Below, one piece after another: positions 22,251 through 32,281 of a stretch of 64,000 nucleotides of DNA; positions within the stretch are counted from its first letter, which is position 1, and every line of letters starts with the position of its first letter. The DNA is taken from contig JAGMWG010000002.1 in the NCBI GenBank assembly GCA_020744225.1, forward strand, positions 2,418,001 through 2,482,000, written 5' to 3'. This DNA is from Paraphoma chrysanthemicola. Its lineage: Eukaryota; Ascomycota; Dothideomycetes; Pleosporales; Phaeosphaeriaceae. The notes under the pieces were generated by a model that saw nothing but the letters and a program-made list of their open reading frames with translations, was not told where the DNA came from and made no database searches. Made by a program: the position numbers and the translations under genes.

Positions 22251-23093
22251 ATGGATCAACTTACTCAGCCTCAACCAGCTGACATAACGCCTTACCCGGA
22301 TGACAAACGAACACCCCTTGCAGATCGTATGAAGCAATACGAGGCCGCGACCGACTACACCTTACCTCAAGATAAACCAATTCTCCTCCGCCTAGACGGC
22401 CACGGTTTCTCGCGCTTCACATCATCCTTCTGCCGACCTTTCGATCAGCGCATACACGATGCCATGATCGCAGCATGCGCAGATCTGCTTCATTTCTTCT
22501 CACAAGCTACAGTCGCATACACGCAATCGGATGAAATCACACTAGTCTTTCCAAATGGAGTGCAGAGCTTCAATGAAAGAATACAAAAGCTGTCGAGTCT
22601 AGCTGCAAGCTATTGCTCTGTGAGTTTCAATCGGCATCTCGCAGATGCTCTGCAGAAGCAGCCTGAGCCTCAAGTCAAAGACTCAGCACACGCAAAACTT
22701 GGCACAGCACATTTTGATGCACGATTATTTGCTGTACCGTCGATCGAGGAAGCGTTGAATTGTCTGCTCTGGAGATGTCGCAACGATGCGGTGCGGAACT
22801 CTGTCAGCGGGTTTGCGAGGACGATGTACTCGACCAAGCAGATGCATGGGAAGCGGACAGGCGAGCTGATTGAATTGATGAAAGAAGAGAAGGGTGTTGT
22901 TTTCGCAGATGCGGTACCGAAGTGGGCGATCGAAGGGTGCCTAATAAAGAGGGAGCAATTTGAGCATGAGGGCTTGAATCAGAAGACGGGAGAGGTGGAG
23001 AAGACTTTCAGGACGAGAACTCGAGTGGAAGAGCGGGGCATCAGGGACTTTTCGGAAGAGAACCTGAAGGTCATCACAAGCAAGTACTGGTAG
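22251..23093 (+). CDS. Thg1-like 3'-5' nucleotidyltransferase
   Basis: Single-exon 280-residue protein of the tRNA(His) guanylyltransferase superfamily, which adds nucleotides in the 3'-5' direction to tRNA 5' ends. The metal-binding residues are visible: Asp49 in RLDGHGF and Asp94-Glu95 in QSDEITLVF. HFDARLFAVPS and LIKREQFE occupy the usual later positions. The opening LADRMKQYE and LLWRCRNDAVRNSVS resemble bacterial/archaeal Thg1-like proteins (TLPs) more than the yeast Thg1 I know, so this may be the TLP paralogue, with tRNA 5'-end repair as a possible role. The canonical Thg1 should then lie elsewhere in the genome. GHG replaces the more common GRG/GKK after the first Asp. Confidence 0.88.
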   Translation: MDQLTQPQPADITPYPDDKRTPLADRMKQYEAATDYTLPQDKPILLRLDGHGFSRFTSSFCRPFDQRIHDAMIAACADLLHFFSQATVAYTQSDEITLVFPNGVQSFNERIQKLSSLAASYCSVSFNRHLADALQKQPEPQVKDSAHAKLGTAHFDARLFAVPSIEEALNCLLWRCRNDAVRNSVSGFARTMYSTKQMHGKRTGELIELMKEEKGVVFADAVPKWAIEGCLIKREQFEHEGLNQKTGEVEKTFRTRTRVEERGIRDFSEENLKVITSKYW

Positions 23094-23570
23094 GCTGGTG
23101 CGACTGGTGCAGCGGTGGTAAGTGGTGGTGCAAGCGCTTATGGCAGGAGCTAAAGTTCGAAGTGCAATTTTGTTCTATTTCCGGGCTGTCCCCACATTCC
23201 TGCAACGCCTTTTCATGAGCACACAAGGCTTTGATTGAATACTCAGAAAATAGTGGCTAGATGTCTGACGTTCAATCCAGAGTAAGCCACCCTGAGCTCC
23301 GAAGCCCGCCTTCGGTGATTCGCTGCTCGCCTTAGAACGGGCGATGTTGCGCCCGGCTTACCCTCGCCTCCTGTCGCCCTGCAGCCTTACTGTTGCGCAA
23401 ATGTCGATCTGAGGCTGATAGCGTGATGTTTTCGCGGCCTGGACCGAAAGGAGGAGCTCGGACTTTGCCTGTCACTTTCCCCATGATTCGCCTGTCTGTT
23501 CTACATCCTCTTTCACAACACTTCCACATCTCGATGTTCGTGACATCGGGCCCGGATCTCGCGCGACGTC
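23094..23570. other. Intergenic, promoter of glycosylated membrane protein gene
   Basis: Between two plus-strand genes. No ORF or motif worth calling. Confidence 0.4.
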
Positions 23571-25697
23571 ATGACCTACCAACCAGTCGGAGGATCCCAG
23601 ATTCAAAGTTTCAAACCAGCACATCTGGACAACATCGAGTTGGAAACACGATACGACCCTGGAGCATATAAATATGCGCCACCGCCAGGGCATCCACCAA
23701 GCCACATCTCCAACGACGACGCTAAGCTTGACGATGACAGAAAGCCGTTCTTTCGGTCTGCTTCGAAGTCGAGCAATGCGCCGGGCAGTAATTGGCCTGT
23801 GCAGTCACAACACGTTGCAACGTTGACGCCACTGAGGGTCGGTTTGATGGTTTTTGATGCGGTATTGGCTTCGACACCGATTATGTTCGTAGGTAAGTCG
23901 ATTTATTTTCAACGAAAATGATGCCCGCAGTAGCCGACTGAGCAAGATTATCATGAGTGGCGGACTTTGCAACCACAGCACATGCTCATGCAAGGACAAG
24001 CATGCTGACGCCTACCAGCGCTTGCTCTGACAGCTGCCCGACTGGATGGCAAGAATGTCTCAGACTACGGCGACAGACTCGAGGAAACGCTACTGCTATC
24101 GCCCACCATATTCCCACTGATCTTCGCCGCCCTCATGGGCAGGTTCTTCCGGCATCTAGGAGTGTACCTTGCTGAGCGTGGTACTACGCTTGGCAGACTT
24201 GAGCAGCTGGTTGGCTGCCAGTCTGTCTTCACGGCACTTGAGCGGCAGATCACCCTTCGCTCATGGTCCATAGTCGGCCTGTTCTCCGTTCTCGTATGGC
24301 TTCTTTCTCCGGTCGGAGGCCAGTCAGCGCTGCGTCTGCTTGGACAAGAGAATAAGGATGTGTCATCCACTGCTACCGTGCGATACATGGCCCCGCAATC
24401 ATGCATAGATTCTGTGCTCGAGGGTGCCAGCTCCATGAACAGCGGACGAGCCACCTATATGTCCATCTTTTTAGCTGCACTACTCAGCAGCTCCAAGTAT
24501 CAGACGACGCCAATGGACCTATGGGGAAACGTTAAGATGCCACTATATCGAAGCATCGAAAACATCACCTCGCGTGCGTGGAAGCCCGTCATCGGCCATG
24601 ATGGAGCAAATGCAACCTACGGCTCGTTGATCGGTGTTCCCGTGGTAGGCATGACCACCGAGGGCTTCAGCAACTTCAGCATCAAAGCCCGTCAATTCGA
24701 TGTCACATGTTTCAGCAACAACATGACCTCAGGCCCGCGTAACGACACTAGGTGGGTCAACATGACATCCACCTGGGGTCTTCAGACCGACAAGACTCGC
24801 ACACAACCCGGATCAAGCACCGACTACCCACGCCCCATCCTCTCTATGTCTCAAGTCGTCGACACGCAAAACTACACTAATATGTCCATCGCCGCGTGCA
24901 CTGTCGACTACCTCTACCTCGAAGCGAAGGTGAATTGCAATGGAACATCCTGCGGCGTCGACTCAATGCGCAAACTTCCGCTCCTGGGCGATGGATACGA
25001 AGAGTCTAATGACCTCTTTACGCGCGGGAACATCCTGACAAACCTCATGTCCGCCCTTCCTCGCGTCGACAACACAAATGTCGGCAGCCCAACTGCACGA
25101 GGCTCGACCAACGCCGAGAAATGGATGGCCGATCCGACAAACTTTATTGGCGCAACGTATGCCAATGTCCAACTATACAAAGTCGATCTTGAAACATTCT
25201 CACAACGACTGACGATATTATGGAATACATTCCACCAATCCACATTCGCAACAACAGCGCTCGGTGGCGCATTGCCCGCAAACCTCACACATACAGGCCT
25301 CCTCGTCGGAACAAGCACTAATGTAACTTTTAACAGCACGACCGCCACCAACAATATCCCCTCTTTGCCCGTGTACAAAACAAATTGGAAATGGTTCACC
25401 GCACTCTTGGTTTGCTCCTTGATCCTTCTCATCGCCTCATACGCCGGCCTAATTTTGAAATACATTACCCTCGCGCCAGATATTATCGGCTACGCAAGTT
25501 CGCTCACGTTGCTGAATCCATATGTGCCGACGCCGATGGGCGGGACGACGCTGCATGGGCTCGAGCGGGCGGCTTTGTTGCATGATTTGCCGGTCAGGAT
25601 TGGGGATGTGTGTCCAGGGGAGCCGGTGGGTGCGATTGCGTTTGCGAGGGATGATGGGAGGGTTGCGGGGCTGGGGAGGGGGAGGATGTACATATAA
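23571..25697 (+). CDS. Multi-pass glycosylated membrane protein, unknown function
   Basis: Exons 23571-23892 and 24019-25697, joined across a longer 126-nt intron (GTAAGT donor, GCTGAC branch, CAG acceptor), encode 666 residues. A cytosolic N terminus (~85 residues) precedes three hydrophobic segments (near 90-110, LLLSPTIFPLIFAALM, and SIVGLFSVLVWLLSP). Next comes a large domain of about 350 residues rich in N-x-S/T sites, a final helix (ALLVCSLILLIASYAGLIL) and a short tail with DDGR. This topology defines a common but uncharacterised Pezizomycotina family. No enzyme motif seen. The last ~60 codons become very G-rich at the third position, unlike the rest of the gene. Confidence 0.8.
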
Positions 25698-25965
25698 CAC
25701 GACGCGCTTGACAGAATCAATTTCAGCTGGAAACCATAGTACAATGTACTCATGGTCTGACTCATTCCGTACTATACATATTGTACGCCGTAAAGCGGTC
25801 CTGGCCGATGTTTGCACAATCGACTCCCATTCACGCTGATCACTCATTTGCAAGTATCGCGACGTCCTCCTCCTTCTCCTTAGCTACCCCGTCCTAGCAG
25901 TTCAAGTCCCCAAATCCCATTCTCGCCATACGACGCAACACCTCCATCCCCTGGTCTTTCTCCAT

Positions 25966-26536
25966 CTAGATCCTCCGTCGCGCAGCCGCAGCGCCAGCTG
26001 CCGAACAATCATCTACACAAGCCACTTGTTAGCCTATTTCCATGACCCCATCATCACTCAACGCAAGCATCCTCAACCCGCTCCTCCCCACCCCCCAATC
26101 CCATACCCAGAAAACCCAAAGAGAGAACAAACATACCTTTCTGCGCCGCACACTCAGCAGTCGAAAACTCCACGCCACCCCCATTCGCCGCATTCGCACA
26201 CGCATTGAACTGCTGATCGCAACTCCTTTGCAGCGCAGCTCCCAGGTTCACAAACGTATCCTGCTTGACTGCAAACGGACGGTCTGCGTTGCCGGAATCC
26301 AGGATCGGAGTAGCGGCTAGACCGCCCAGGGCGCCGTCGAAGGATTGCAGATTGGCCTGTGTGGGGTTAGAGAATGGGGATGTGGACTAGGGGGTGGGAA
26401 AGGGAGGAAGGAGGGGGATGGGACAAAAGTGGAATTTGGGTATGGGCGTACGAACCTGTCGTGGTGAGAGATGTAGCATACGCGCGGACCCCAGGGCCGC
26501 GAATGTGAGAACGAGAGTCAAGGGTTGGAAATGCAT
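25966..26536 (-). CDS. Small secreted cysteine-containing protein, 3 exons
   Basis: Exons 26456-26536, 26137-26356 and 25966-26012, with introns of 99 and 123 nt and frame-consistent GTTCGT/CAG and GTATG/TAG sites, give 115 residues. Residues 1-18 form a signal peptide (MHFQPLTLVLTFAALGSA). The mature part includes GNADRPFAV, then ALQRSCDQQFNACANAANGG and AECAAQKDDCSA. The four Cys residues are spaced as in a widespread Pezizomycotina small-secreted-protein family of unknown function. It is too short to appear as a single ORF; the three-way join is what reveals it. It could be an effector-like or wall protein, which the sequence cannot settle. Confidence 0.75.
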
Positions 26537-27232
26537 TTTTGCTTTGCTTTGCCTTCTTTCTTCCTGTCTTTTAAACAATTGGATGGAAATGTATAGTACG
26601 TGGTATATAATGAGCGAACTAGCGCTTCAAATCTAAACAAAGTAAACGAACGAGTAAGTGAACGAAGTATCGAAAAAAAAATGTCTACATCACACATGCT
26701 CTACTCCCTCCTTCACTCTATATACCCCTCCCACAACCCCACACCTTCCCTCATCGCCAACACGTAGAATTACCGCTCACGCATCGGCAATGCGGTAGTT
26801 CGGTGCCTGAATGCCTGAAACTCCAGACGTCGGGGCGTCGGCGCAGACAACGCTTCACGGGGTTTAGCCGGGTTTATGCGCGTAGAACAAACTGGGGTTA
26901 TGGGAATGGGATAGGATGTATGTTTGTATAAAAGTGATGTGGTATTGTAGAGGTGACGTAGTGGGTGCTTGAGTCCTGGGTCCTGGATTTCGGATGGGAA
27001 TGGAGCGGGGCAATGCGTAGAAGTATGGGGGTATAGTACGGGAAGTGATATTAACGTATGCAGAGCTGAGAATTGTTGGAGATTTCGGTGTTGAAAGATG
27101 CTATGCGATGTAGTCAGTTTTTGTGTACGTGTGATGATATTATATAGTACCAAATCTAAACATTAACAAAAAATCTACTTCCAGACTACCTTCCCGACTC
27201 AGCTTCTAATACCCACAGACGCTCCGCACAAC
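26537..27232. other. Intergenic, small secreted protein promoter and TLC gene 3' flank
   Basis: No gene supported. A run of nine A residues lies near 26672. Pyrimidine-rich sequence around 26700-26760 is unremarkable. Confidence 0.4.
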
Positions 27233-28455
27233 TCATCCTCTCCGTCTCGTACTCGTACGACTCCTAACCTCACTCGCCGTAACCTCCAAATGCGTCCCGC
27301 TCTTCGTCTTCTCCAGCGAGACGGGAATTGCGCCTGTGCTAGCTCGTAGATAGTCTTCAACCTCAGCCTCGGTAGCCGCAGGAGTTCCGACATGTATGCC
27401 CTCGATCAGCACTTTCTCGTCCTCGGGGACTGCCGATGGCTCATTGACTTCGGGTCGTCGCGTTCCGAGCGGCGGGTCGAATCGCTTGCGGAGTGTCTCG
27501 ATCATTTTGCCAAACCAGAACCAATTCAGGCCGTTAAGGATAAGGTTCGAGGCGAGGTATGCGCCTGCGAGCCAGAGCGGGACGGTCTGGCCTTCTGCGA
27601 ATTGGAGAACGTCGTGCTTGAAGCCTGCATTGCCAAGGGTGGTGTTGTTGCTCAGCTTGCCAAACTCGGGGTCAGACACGGTGACTGCGCCGGCTTTATA
27701 GGCGCGCAGTATATCGGCGAAGACGAGGAACGAGTTGTATGTTCCCCAGCAGAGGCGGCAGGAGAAGAAGGTGAAGAGTAGGAAGACGCCGTTGACGAAT
27801 TGGAGGGTGGATCCGGTCATGTTGAGCTTATCGCAGAACCAATGGATATTGAGGAAGGGCGAGGAAAGCTCGTAAAGGATGAAGGTGGGCGCGTAGAAGT
27901 TGACAAAGGGTCGCTGTGATTATAGTCAGCAAGATGCTTCAAACGTGCTTGCTGAAGCCTGGATGCACTTACGAAGCCCAGCGAGAAGACGCATAGCGCT
28001 GAGATGGCATGGAACAGCATGCCAATACCAAAGATCTTGACATTCTGCACCGTGATGACCAGATCCCATAGGAAGTAGCCCCCAGCAAATGCCTGGATCA
28101 GGCCGGATGCGCCCGTATAGCCATGCACGCGCTCCTTGGTGTCCATCTCATGCCGCTCCGTGTCCGCCCACATGACCCATAGCGCCAAACTGCATATCAC
28201 AACGCTCTGCACGAACGACACGATATGCACGTCCCAGTTCAGCTTGGTGCGCGCATTGAAGGAGGGGTATATCCGCGGAAAGAAGTAGCGCGAGAAGGCG
28301 GGCGAGACGTATTTGTTGGTAATGTGGTAGACGGCGTAGGCAACTGCAACCTCGTGGTAATGCAGCGGCAGCGTCTGCATCGACAGTGCATTTGAGAACT
28401 TCTCGACGTACGGGACGAGCACCGCCGGCCGTGGGAGCGGGAATGGGTCGTGCAT
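27233..28455 (-). CDS. TLC-domain membrane protein
   Basis: Exons 27973-28455 and 27233-27913 (59-nt intron, GTAAGT..CAG) give 387 residues. Several hydrophobic helices span residues ~30-270, with LHYHEVAVAYAVYH at the first one, WDVHIVSFVQSVVICSL, GGYFLWDLVITV and SSPFLNIHWFCDKL. This pattern fits TLC (TRAM-LAG1-CLN8) family proteins of the ER or related membranes, some of which sense or make sphingolipids and plasmalogens. The ceramide-synthase Lag1 HHxxD-type motif is not evident, so this is probably the TMEM56-like group. The C terminus is hydrophilic and ends in a basic RSRTSTRRRG. The start is the first ATG after an upstream Ser/Arg-rich frame with no helix. Confidence 0.8.
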
Positions 28456-29146
28456 CGTGCTGCGAGAGACGGTGTGGGGTGTTGTGCAGCGCCGCGGGAG
28501 TGATGTAAGGGATGTCGTCGAAGACACACGCACGGCAGGAGCAGACGTCGCGGAGGCAGCGACGATGGTCGGGGCACGACGCCTTTATGAGGTCAGGCAG
28601 ATAGGCGAGAGATCAAGGCGGCGGCAGGGTCATCAAGGCGCCGCACTTGGTGTTGCCTGACAAAGGTGCATGCGGAGACGGCAACGAGTCCACAATGAGC
28701 TGGGCGGAGCCATGCCGAGGACCGTTTAGCGAGCTAGAGCTGAGGGCACACGACATCTGTGAGGTGGACGCTGACAAGGTTGCGGCGAAGTACTCGCACA
28801 CGACCACGTCATTTGTGAGATTTTCGCAACTTGAATTCAAGCTCCGCCACGTGAGTTGTCATGTGGTGCTCTTTGGAAATGTTACACAATGGCTATCTGA
28901 GCGCGACGAGCAACATGTCTAAACTTCCACGCGCAACATGCCTAAGCCTTCCAGCGCAACAAGCCCGATCCTATATGCTTAATCAGGCACCGGCGTGAGA
29001 TGTGCCACGGACCACCCTGCGTAAGAGTCAAAAGTGCAGCCCTGGACCATCATGGGATGGATCACTCTCTGAGTGTAATAAATAAGAAACAAAAGTTGGG
29101 TATCGTAGAAGAAAGGAAATAGCAGGGACACTGCGCTGTGGAATAC
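28456..29146. other. Intergenic, TLC-protein gene promoter
   Basis: About 0.7 kb between minus-strand genes. The only open frames are shadows without motifs. Confidence 0.4.
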
Positions 29147-29473
29147 TCAGAAAAGGTCGAAGTTGATGTTGTGCCTCAGCCAGCAATTCTTGCACATATC
29201 ATCCCGTAGTTTCTCCGCATACGCCTCGAGGAAGACTGCGCTTACATACGACGTCCGCTCAATCTTGTCGAGGAGAGAGTAGAAGTCTTGTAGAGACTTG
29301 TAGCTCCTTATATGGCGGTCTGGATCAATCATTAGTGGCGCTCGCTCGGCGAGAACTGCCTGTCCGGTGCCAACGGATGCTGGGGTAGAGTCGTAATGGG
29401 CAGCACCCGTGCTTACTCGTGATGCAGTTTTAGAAATCTGGCCGAAATTTGTCAGTGAATGCGGTGTCGCCAC
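29147..29473 (-). other. Coding-like fragment, probable 3' exon or frame-shifted tail of the upstream gene
   Basis: A frame without a proper start codon (it opens with GTG) encodes about 108 residues. It ends in a charged, helical stretch (SYKSLQDFYSLLDKIERTSYV, AYAEKLRDDM) that reads like real protein. It begins just past the stop of the 330-codon gene upstream, behind a CACTGAC branch-like sequence and a CCAG acceptor (about 29445-29465). I could not find a donor that keeps this whole fragment in frame. One join (GTACGC in the upstream ORF to CCCCAG inside this fragment) works but removes the SUMO-motif region. It may be an exon, a frameshift relic or chance. Confidence 0.3.
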
Positions 29474-29494
29474 GATTCCTTGCGGCCTTCTGTG

Positions 29495-30487
29495 TCATGG
29501 CTTGGAGGGAGGCTCGGGCGATTCAGTGAGATCGATAGTCTCTATTGCATCAGGCGTACGCGGTCTTGATTTATCAGCCAGCGCGATCGCAGGATCGGTC
29601 TTGTTGGAAGATGATGCAAACGCTCTCGTCCGCGTATCCGACTTCTCTGCCTGAAGTGTCAAGCTTTGGAGATTCAACTGTGCGCTTATCCAAAGCGCCC
29701 ACGTAGCCTCGGTGATGTTTTCGGTCGTGAAGATGAGTTTCATGGCAAGCTTCATCTCGTGCTCATTCTGATATGGATGAAAGCGGTTGTGACGGCTGTG
29801 TTTGCCTCCGGGTGGCCGTTCAGGATCTTCGACAAAAGGATCCAAGATCCCGAGCTCGTAGTTCGCTTTCCAATTCAGCTCTTCGTTCAGTTCTTGCTCG
29901 GGCCTAGAAACCATCCTTTCATCCCAGCTCAAGCGTTCGGCAACAAGGAAAACTTTGCGCATGTGCATCGTTGGTCTTCGTTCCTGGCGGCAAACAGGAC
30001 ATCGAAAGGGAAGCAACGGTACAACAGAATCGTGATGGTGCAACCTATGCCAGGAGTCGTATGGCATGAGTTCTAGAGGGTATGGTACCCAGTGGTAGCT
30101 TTGACACAGCCTGCTATCTGGATGTGGTTGGTGCAAAACGGCAGGCTTGTACGGCTCGAAGGGCGCAACACTCATGGTGACAGACTTCCTGGATGTTCCC
30201 GATGATGCCAGTGAGTTTTGTGCAGGCTGTACTTGGAGATCTGGGGTGTAGGGAGTGACTGCTTGCTTCATTTGCGGTTGAGTCCTAGCTCGCGCATTGG
30301 TGCCATTTGGGATAGGTGTAAGTGGAGATCTTGGCTGATGCGCGCAGCGCGGGACAGAAAGTCTTCCCCTCTGAGAATCTGGAACTGCAGGTGTCACAGC
30401 TGTACTGATTATCTTTGGCTGTTTCGATGGACTCTGGATCAGCCAGTTGTGGGCATCTGCATGTCGCTTGCGCGAATTCGAAGCCAT
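29495..30487 (-). CDS. Hypothetical protein with SUMO-interaction-like motif
   Basis: Single-exon ORF of 330 residues, starting MASNSRKRHADAHNW at 30487. The first ~110 residues are Ser/Pro/Gln-rich. The middle contains PFRCPVCRQERRP, one CxxC pair, then conserved-looking RFHPYQNEHEMKLAMKLIF and TEATWALWISAQLNLQSL. Near the C terminus TIDLTESPEPP matches a SUMO-interacting motif (hydrophobic-x-hydrophobic-T next to acidic residues). I do not recognise the family; a chromatin or nuclear role is only a guess. The 3' end is uncertain, because a coding-like fragment follows at once. It shares a 249-bp divergent promoter with the seryl-tRNA synthetase gene. Confidence 0.6.
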   Translation of the reverse strand: MASNSRKRHADAHNWLIQSPSKQPKIISTAVTPAVPDSQRGRLSVPRCAHQPRSPLTPIPNGTNARARTQPQMKQAVTPYTPDLQVQPAQNSLASSGTSRKSVTMSVAPFEPYKPAVLHQPHPDSRLCQSYHWVPYPLELMPYDSWHRLHHHDSVVPLLPFRCPVCRQERRPTMHMRKVFLVAERLSWDERMVSRPEQELNEELNWKANYELGILDPFVEDPERPPGGKHSRHNRFHPYQNEHEMKLAMKLIFTTENITEATWALWISAQLNLQSLTLQAEKSDTRTRAFASSSNKTDPAIALADKSRPRTPDAIETIDLTESPEPPSKP

Positions 30488-30736
30488 GTAGATTTCGCAG
30501 AAGACTAATAGAATGTCATGGAAATGATTGAACGAGTCTTATATTGGACATCATCGATATCCAAGAGACACGAAAATCCATGTCACAGAAAGGTGAAGGT
30601 GAAAGTGACGGACGGGTCGCGTCGACGCGTCCAACTTACAGGGGTGTTCGGAGTTAAGGTTAAGCGAGACGGCTTCGCCAAAAGTTTGGAGTTGGAGCTC
30701 AAGTCATCCCATGTTTGCGGACTCGATGGCTCAACC
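30488..30736. promoter_or_regulatory. Divergent promoter between SIM-protein and seryl-tRNA synthetase genes
   Basis: The 249 bp between two opposed start codons must drive both genes. The synthetase frame is open for another 73 codons into it (to 30518), but those residues do not resemble the family and would overlap the other gene's leader. Confidence 0.5.
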
Positions 30737-32281
30737 ATGACAGCATTTCGACGGTCGCCAATAGACCTTCCGATACGCCCAAGATCTCAATACTACCTCA
30801 GGTCATGTTGCCCGCGGCCACAATGCCTCGCTCGCCGCACGTACATTCGCCCCTCCTTCGCACCAAAGCCCACGATTGATATCAAGCACATTCGGCAGAA
30901 TCCAGGTTTATACGAACTGAACTGCATAGACCGCAACTATGCTGCACATAGCAAATCCCCGTGGCGGATACTAGAGCTACACGAGCAGTTTATCGCGTCC
31001 CAGAACAGCGCTCGCGGGCTGCGTGAGCGCAACAACCGGATTCGGGCGCAACTTGGGAAGACAGCCGCTGTCAGGAAAGAGGATGGCGGTCCGAACGAGG
31101 CCGTTGTGAAGCAGGGCATCATAGATCAGCTGAGAACAGTCAAATCGGAGCTTGCTGAAATCGAGGCCAAGGAGTCAGAGATGCAGGACGAAATTGAACG
31201 CCTGGCCACAGATCTACCGAACTTGAGCAGCACGCACACGCCCGTCGGCACGGATGCAGAGGTTGTGGAATATATCAACGAGCATCTGTCACCCAAAGCC
31301 AGCTCGGAGCGGGCACGGCGATCGCATGTGGAAATTGGGCAAGATCTGGGCATCTTAGACTTCGCGGGCTCTGCGCAGACATCGGGGTGGGGTTGGTACT
31401 TTCTTGTCGGAGACGGTGCCATGCTGGAACAAGCGCTAGTGCAGTACGCTCTCAGCGTGGCCAGGAGTAGAGGCTGGAAGGCTGTGGCGCCGCCCACACT
31501 CGTCTACTCGCACATTGCTTCGGCGTGCGGATTCCAGCCACGCGATCAGAATGGAGAACAACAGATATATGCCATTGAGCAAGCAGAGAAGGACCAGACC
31601 AAGCCTCAGTTGGCCCTTGCGGGAACAGCAGAAATCCCTCTCGCTGGGATGAAGGCCGGTCAAACATTAGATCATGCGTCACTGCCATTGAAGACGGTAG
31701 GCGTCAGCAGGTGTTACCGCGCAGAAGCCGGTGCGAGAGGTGCGGACACCAAAGGGCTATACCGAGTGCATGAGTTCACCAAAGTCGAAATGTTTGCATG
31801 GACAGTGCCAGACAACATCATACAAGAGCACTTCACCTCGTCGAGCACTGCGCACTCAGAGACCATCTTTAAAGAGATGCTGTCCATACAGAAGGAGATT
31901 CTCCAGTCTCTTGGCCTGCACTGTCGCATACTCGAGATGCCAACGACAGATCTTGGTGCAAGCGCAACAAGAAAGCGCGACATTGAAGCCTTCTTTCCGT
32001 CCCGCGAGAAAGACGAGGGCTGGGGCGAAGTAACGTCGACGTCAATGTGCACAGATTACCAGACACGACGCCTGCATACACGCGCGCGCATCAACGGCAA
32101 ACTTGAGTTTCCCCATACTCTCAACGGGACCGCGCTCGCGGTGCCTCGTGTCCTGGCGGCGATCTTGGAGAACCACTGGGACGAACAAGGGCGCAGCGTC
32201 ACGATTCCTGAAGTTTTACGGCCGTTCATGGGTGGTCAAGAGAAGATACAGGTTGATGATGCGACGCGGAAAATGTCGTAG
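30737..32281 (+). CDS. Mitochondrial seryl-tRNA synthetase
   Basis: Single-exon class II aminoacyl-tRNA synthetase, 514 residues, which charges tRNA(Ser) with serine. The first ~40 residues (MTAFRRSPIDLPIRPRSQYY) are basic and hydroxylated, fitting a mitochondrial presequence. The N-terminal tRNA-binding coiled coil spans about 70-155 (RERNNRIRAQLGK, IDQLRTVKSELAEIEAKESE). The catalytic core has motif 2 around RCYRAEAGARG..LYRVHEFTKVEMF and motif 3 NGTALAVPRVLAAILENHW at 463-481. I start at 30737 because targeting and family similarity begin there. The presequence and the non-cytosolic sequence type support the organellar form (yeast Dia4). Confidence 0.9.
   Translation: MTAFRRSPIDLPIRPRSQYYLRSCCPRPQCLARRTYIRPSFAPKPTIDIKHIRQNPGLYELNCIDRNYAAHSKSPWRILELHEQFIASQNSARGLRERNNRIRAQLGKTAAVRKEDGGPNEAVVKQGIIDQLRTVKSELAEIEAKESEMQDEIERLATDLPNLSSTHTPVGTDAEVVEYINEHLSPKASSERARRSHVEIGQDLGILDFAGSAQTSGWGWYFLVGDGAMLEQALVQYALSVARSRGWKAVAPPTLVYSHIASACGFQPRDQNGEQQIYAIEQAEKDQTKPQLALAGTAEIPLAGMKAGQTLDHASLPLKTVGVSRCYRAEAGARGADTKGLYRVHEFTKVEMFAWTVPDNIIQEHFTSSSTAHSETIFKEMLSIQKEILQSLGLHCRILEMPTTDLGASATRKRDIEAFFPSREKDEGWGEVTSTSMCTDYQTRRLHTRARINGKLEFPHTLNGTALAVPRVLAAILENHWDEQGRSVTIPEVLRPFMGGQEKIQVDDATRKMS

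Noticed and set aside
30518..30736. 73-residue N-terminal extension of seryl-tRNA synthetase
   Set aside because: The residues are Lys/Val-rich and unlike the family; the mitochondrial-type presequence starts at 30737.
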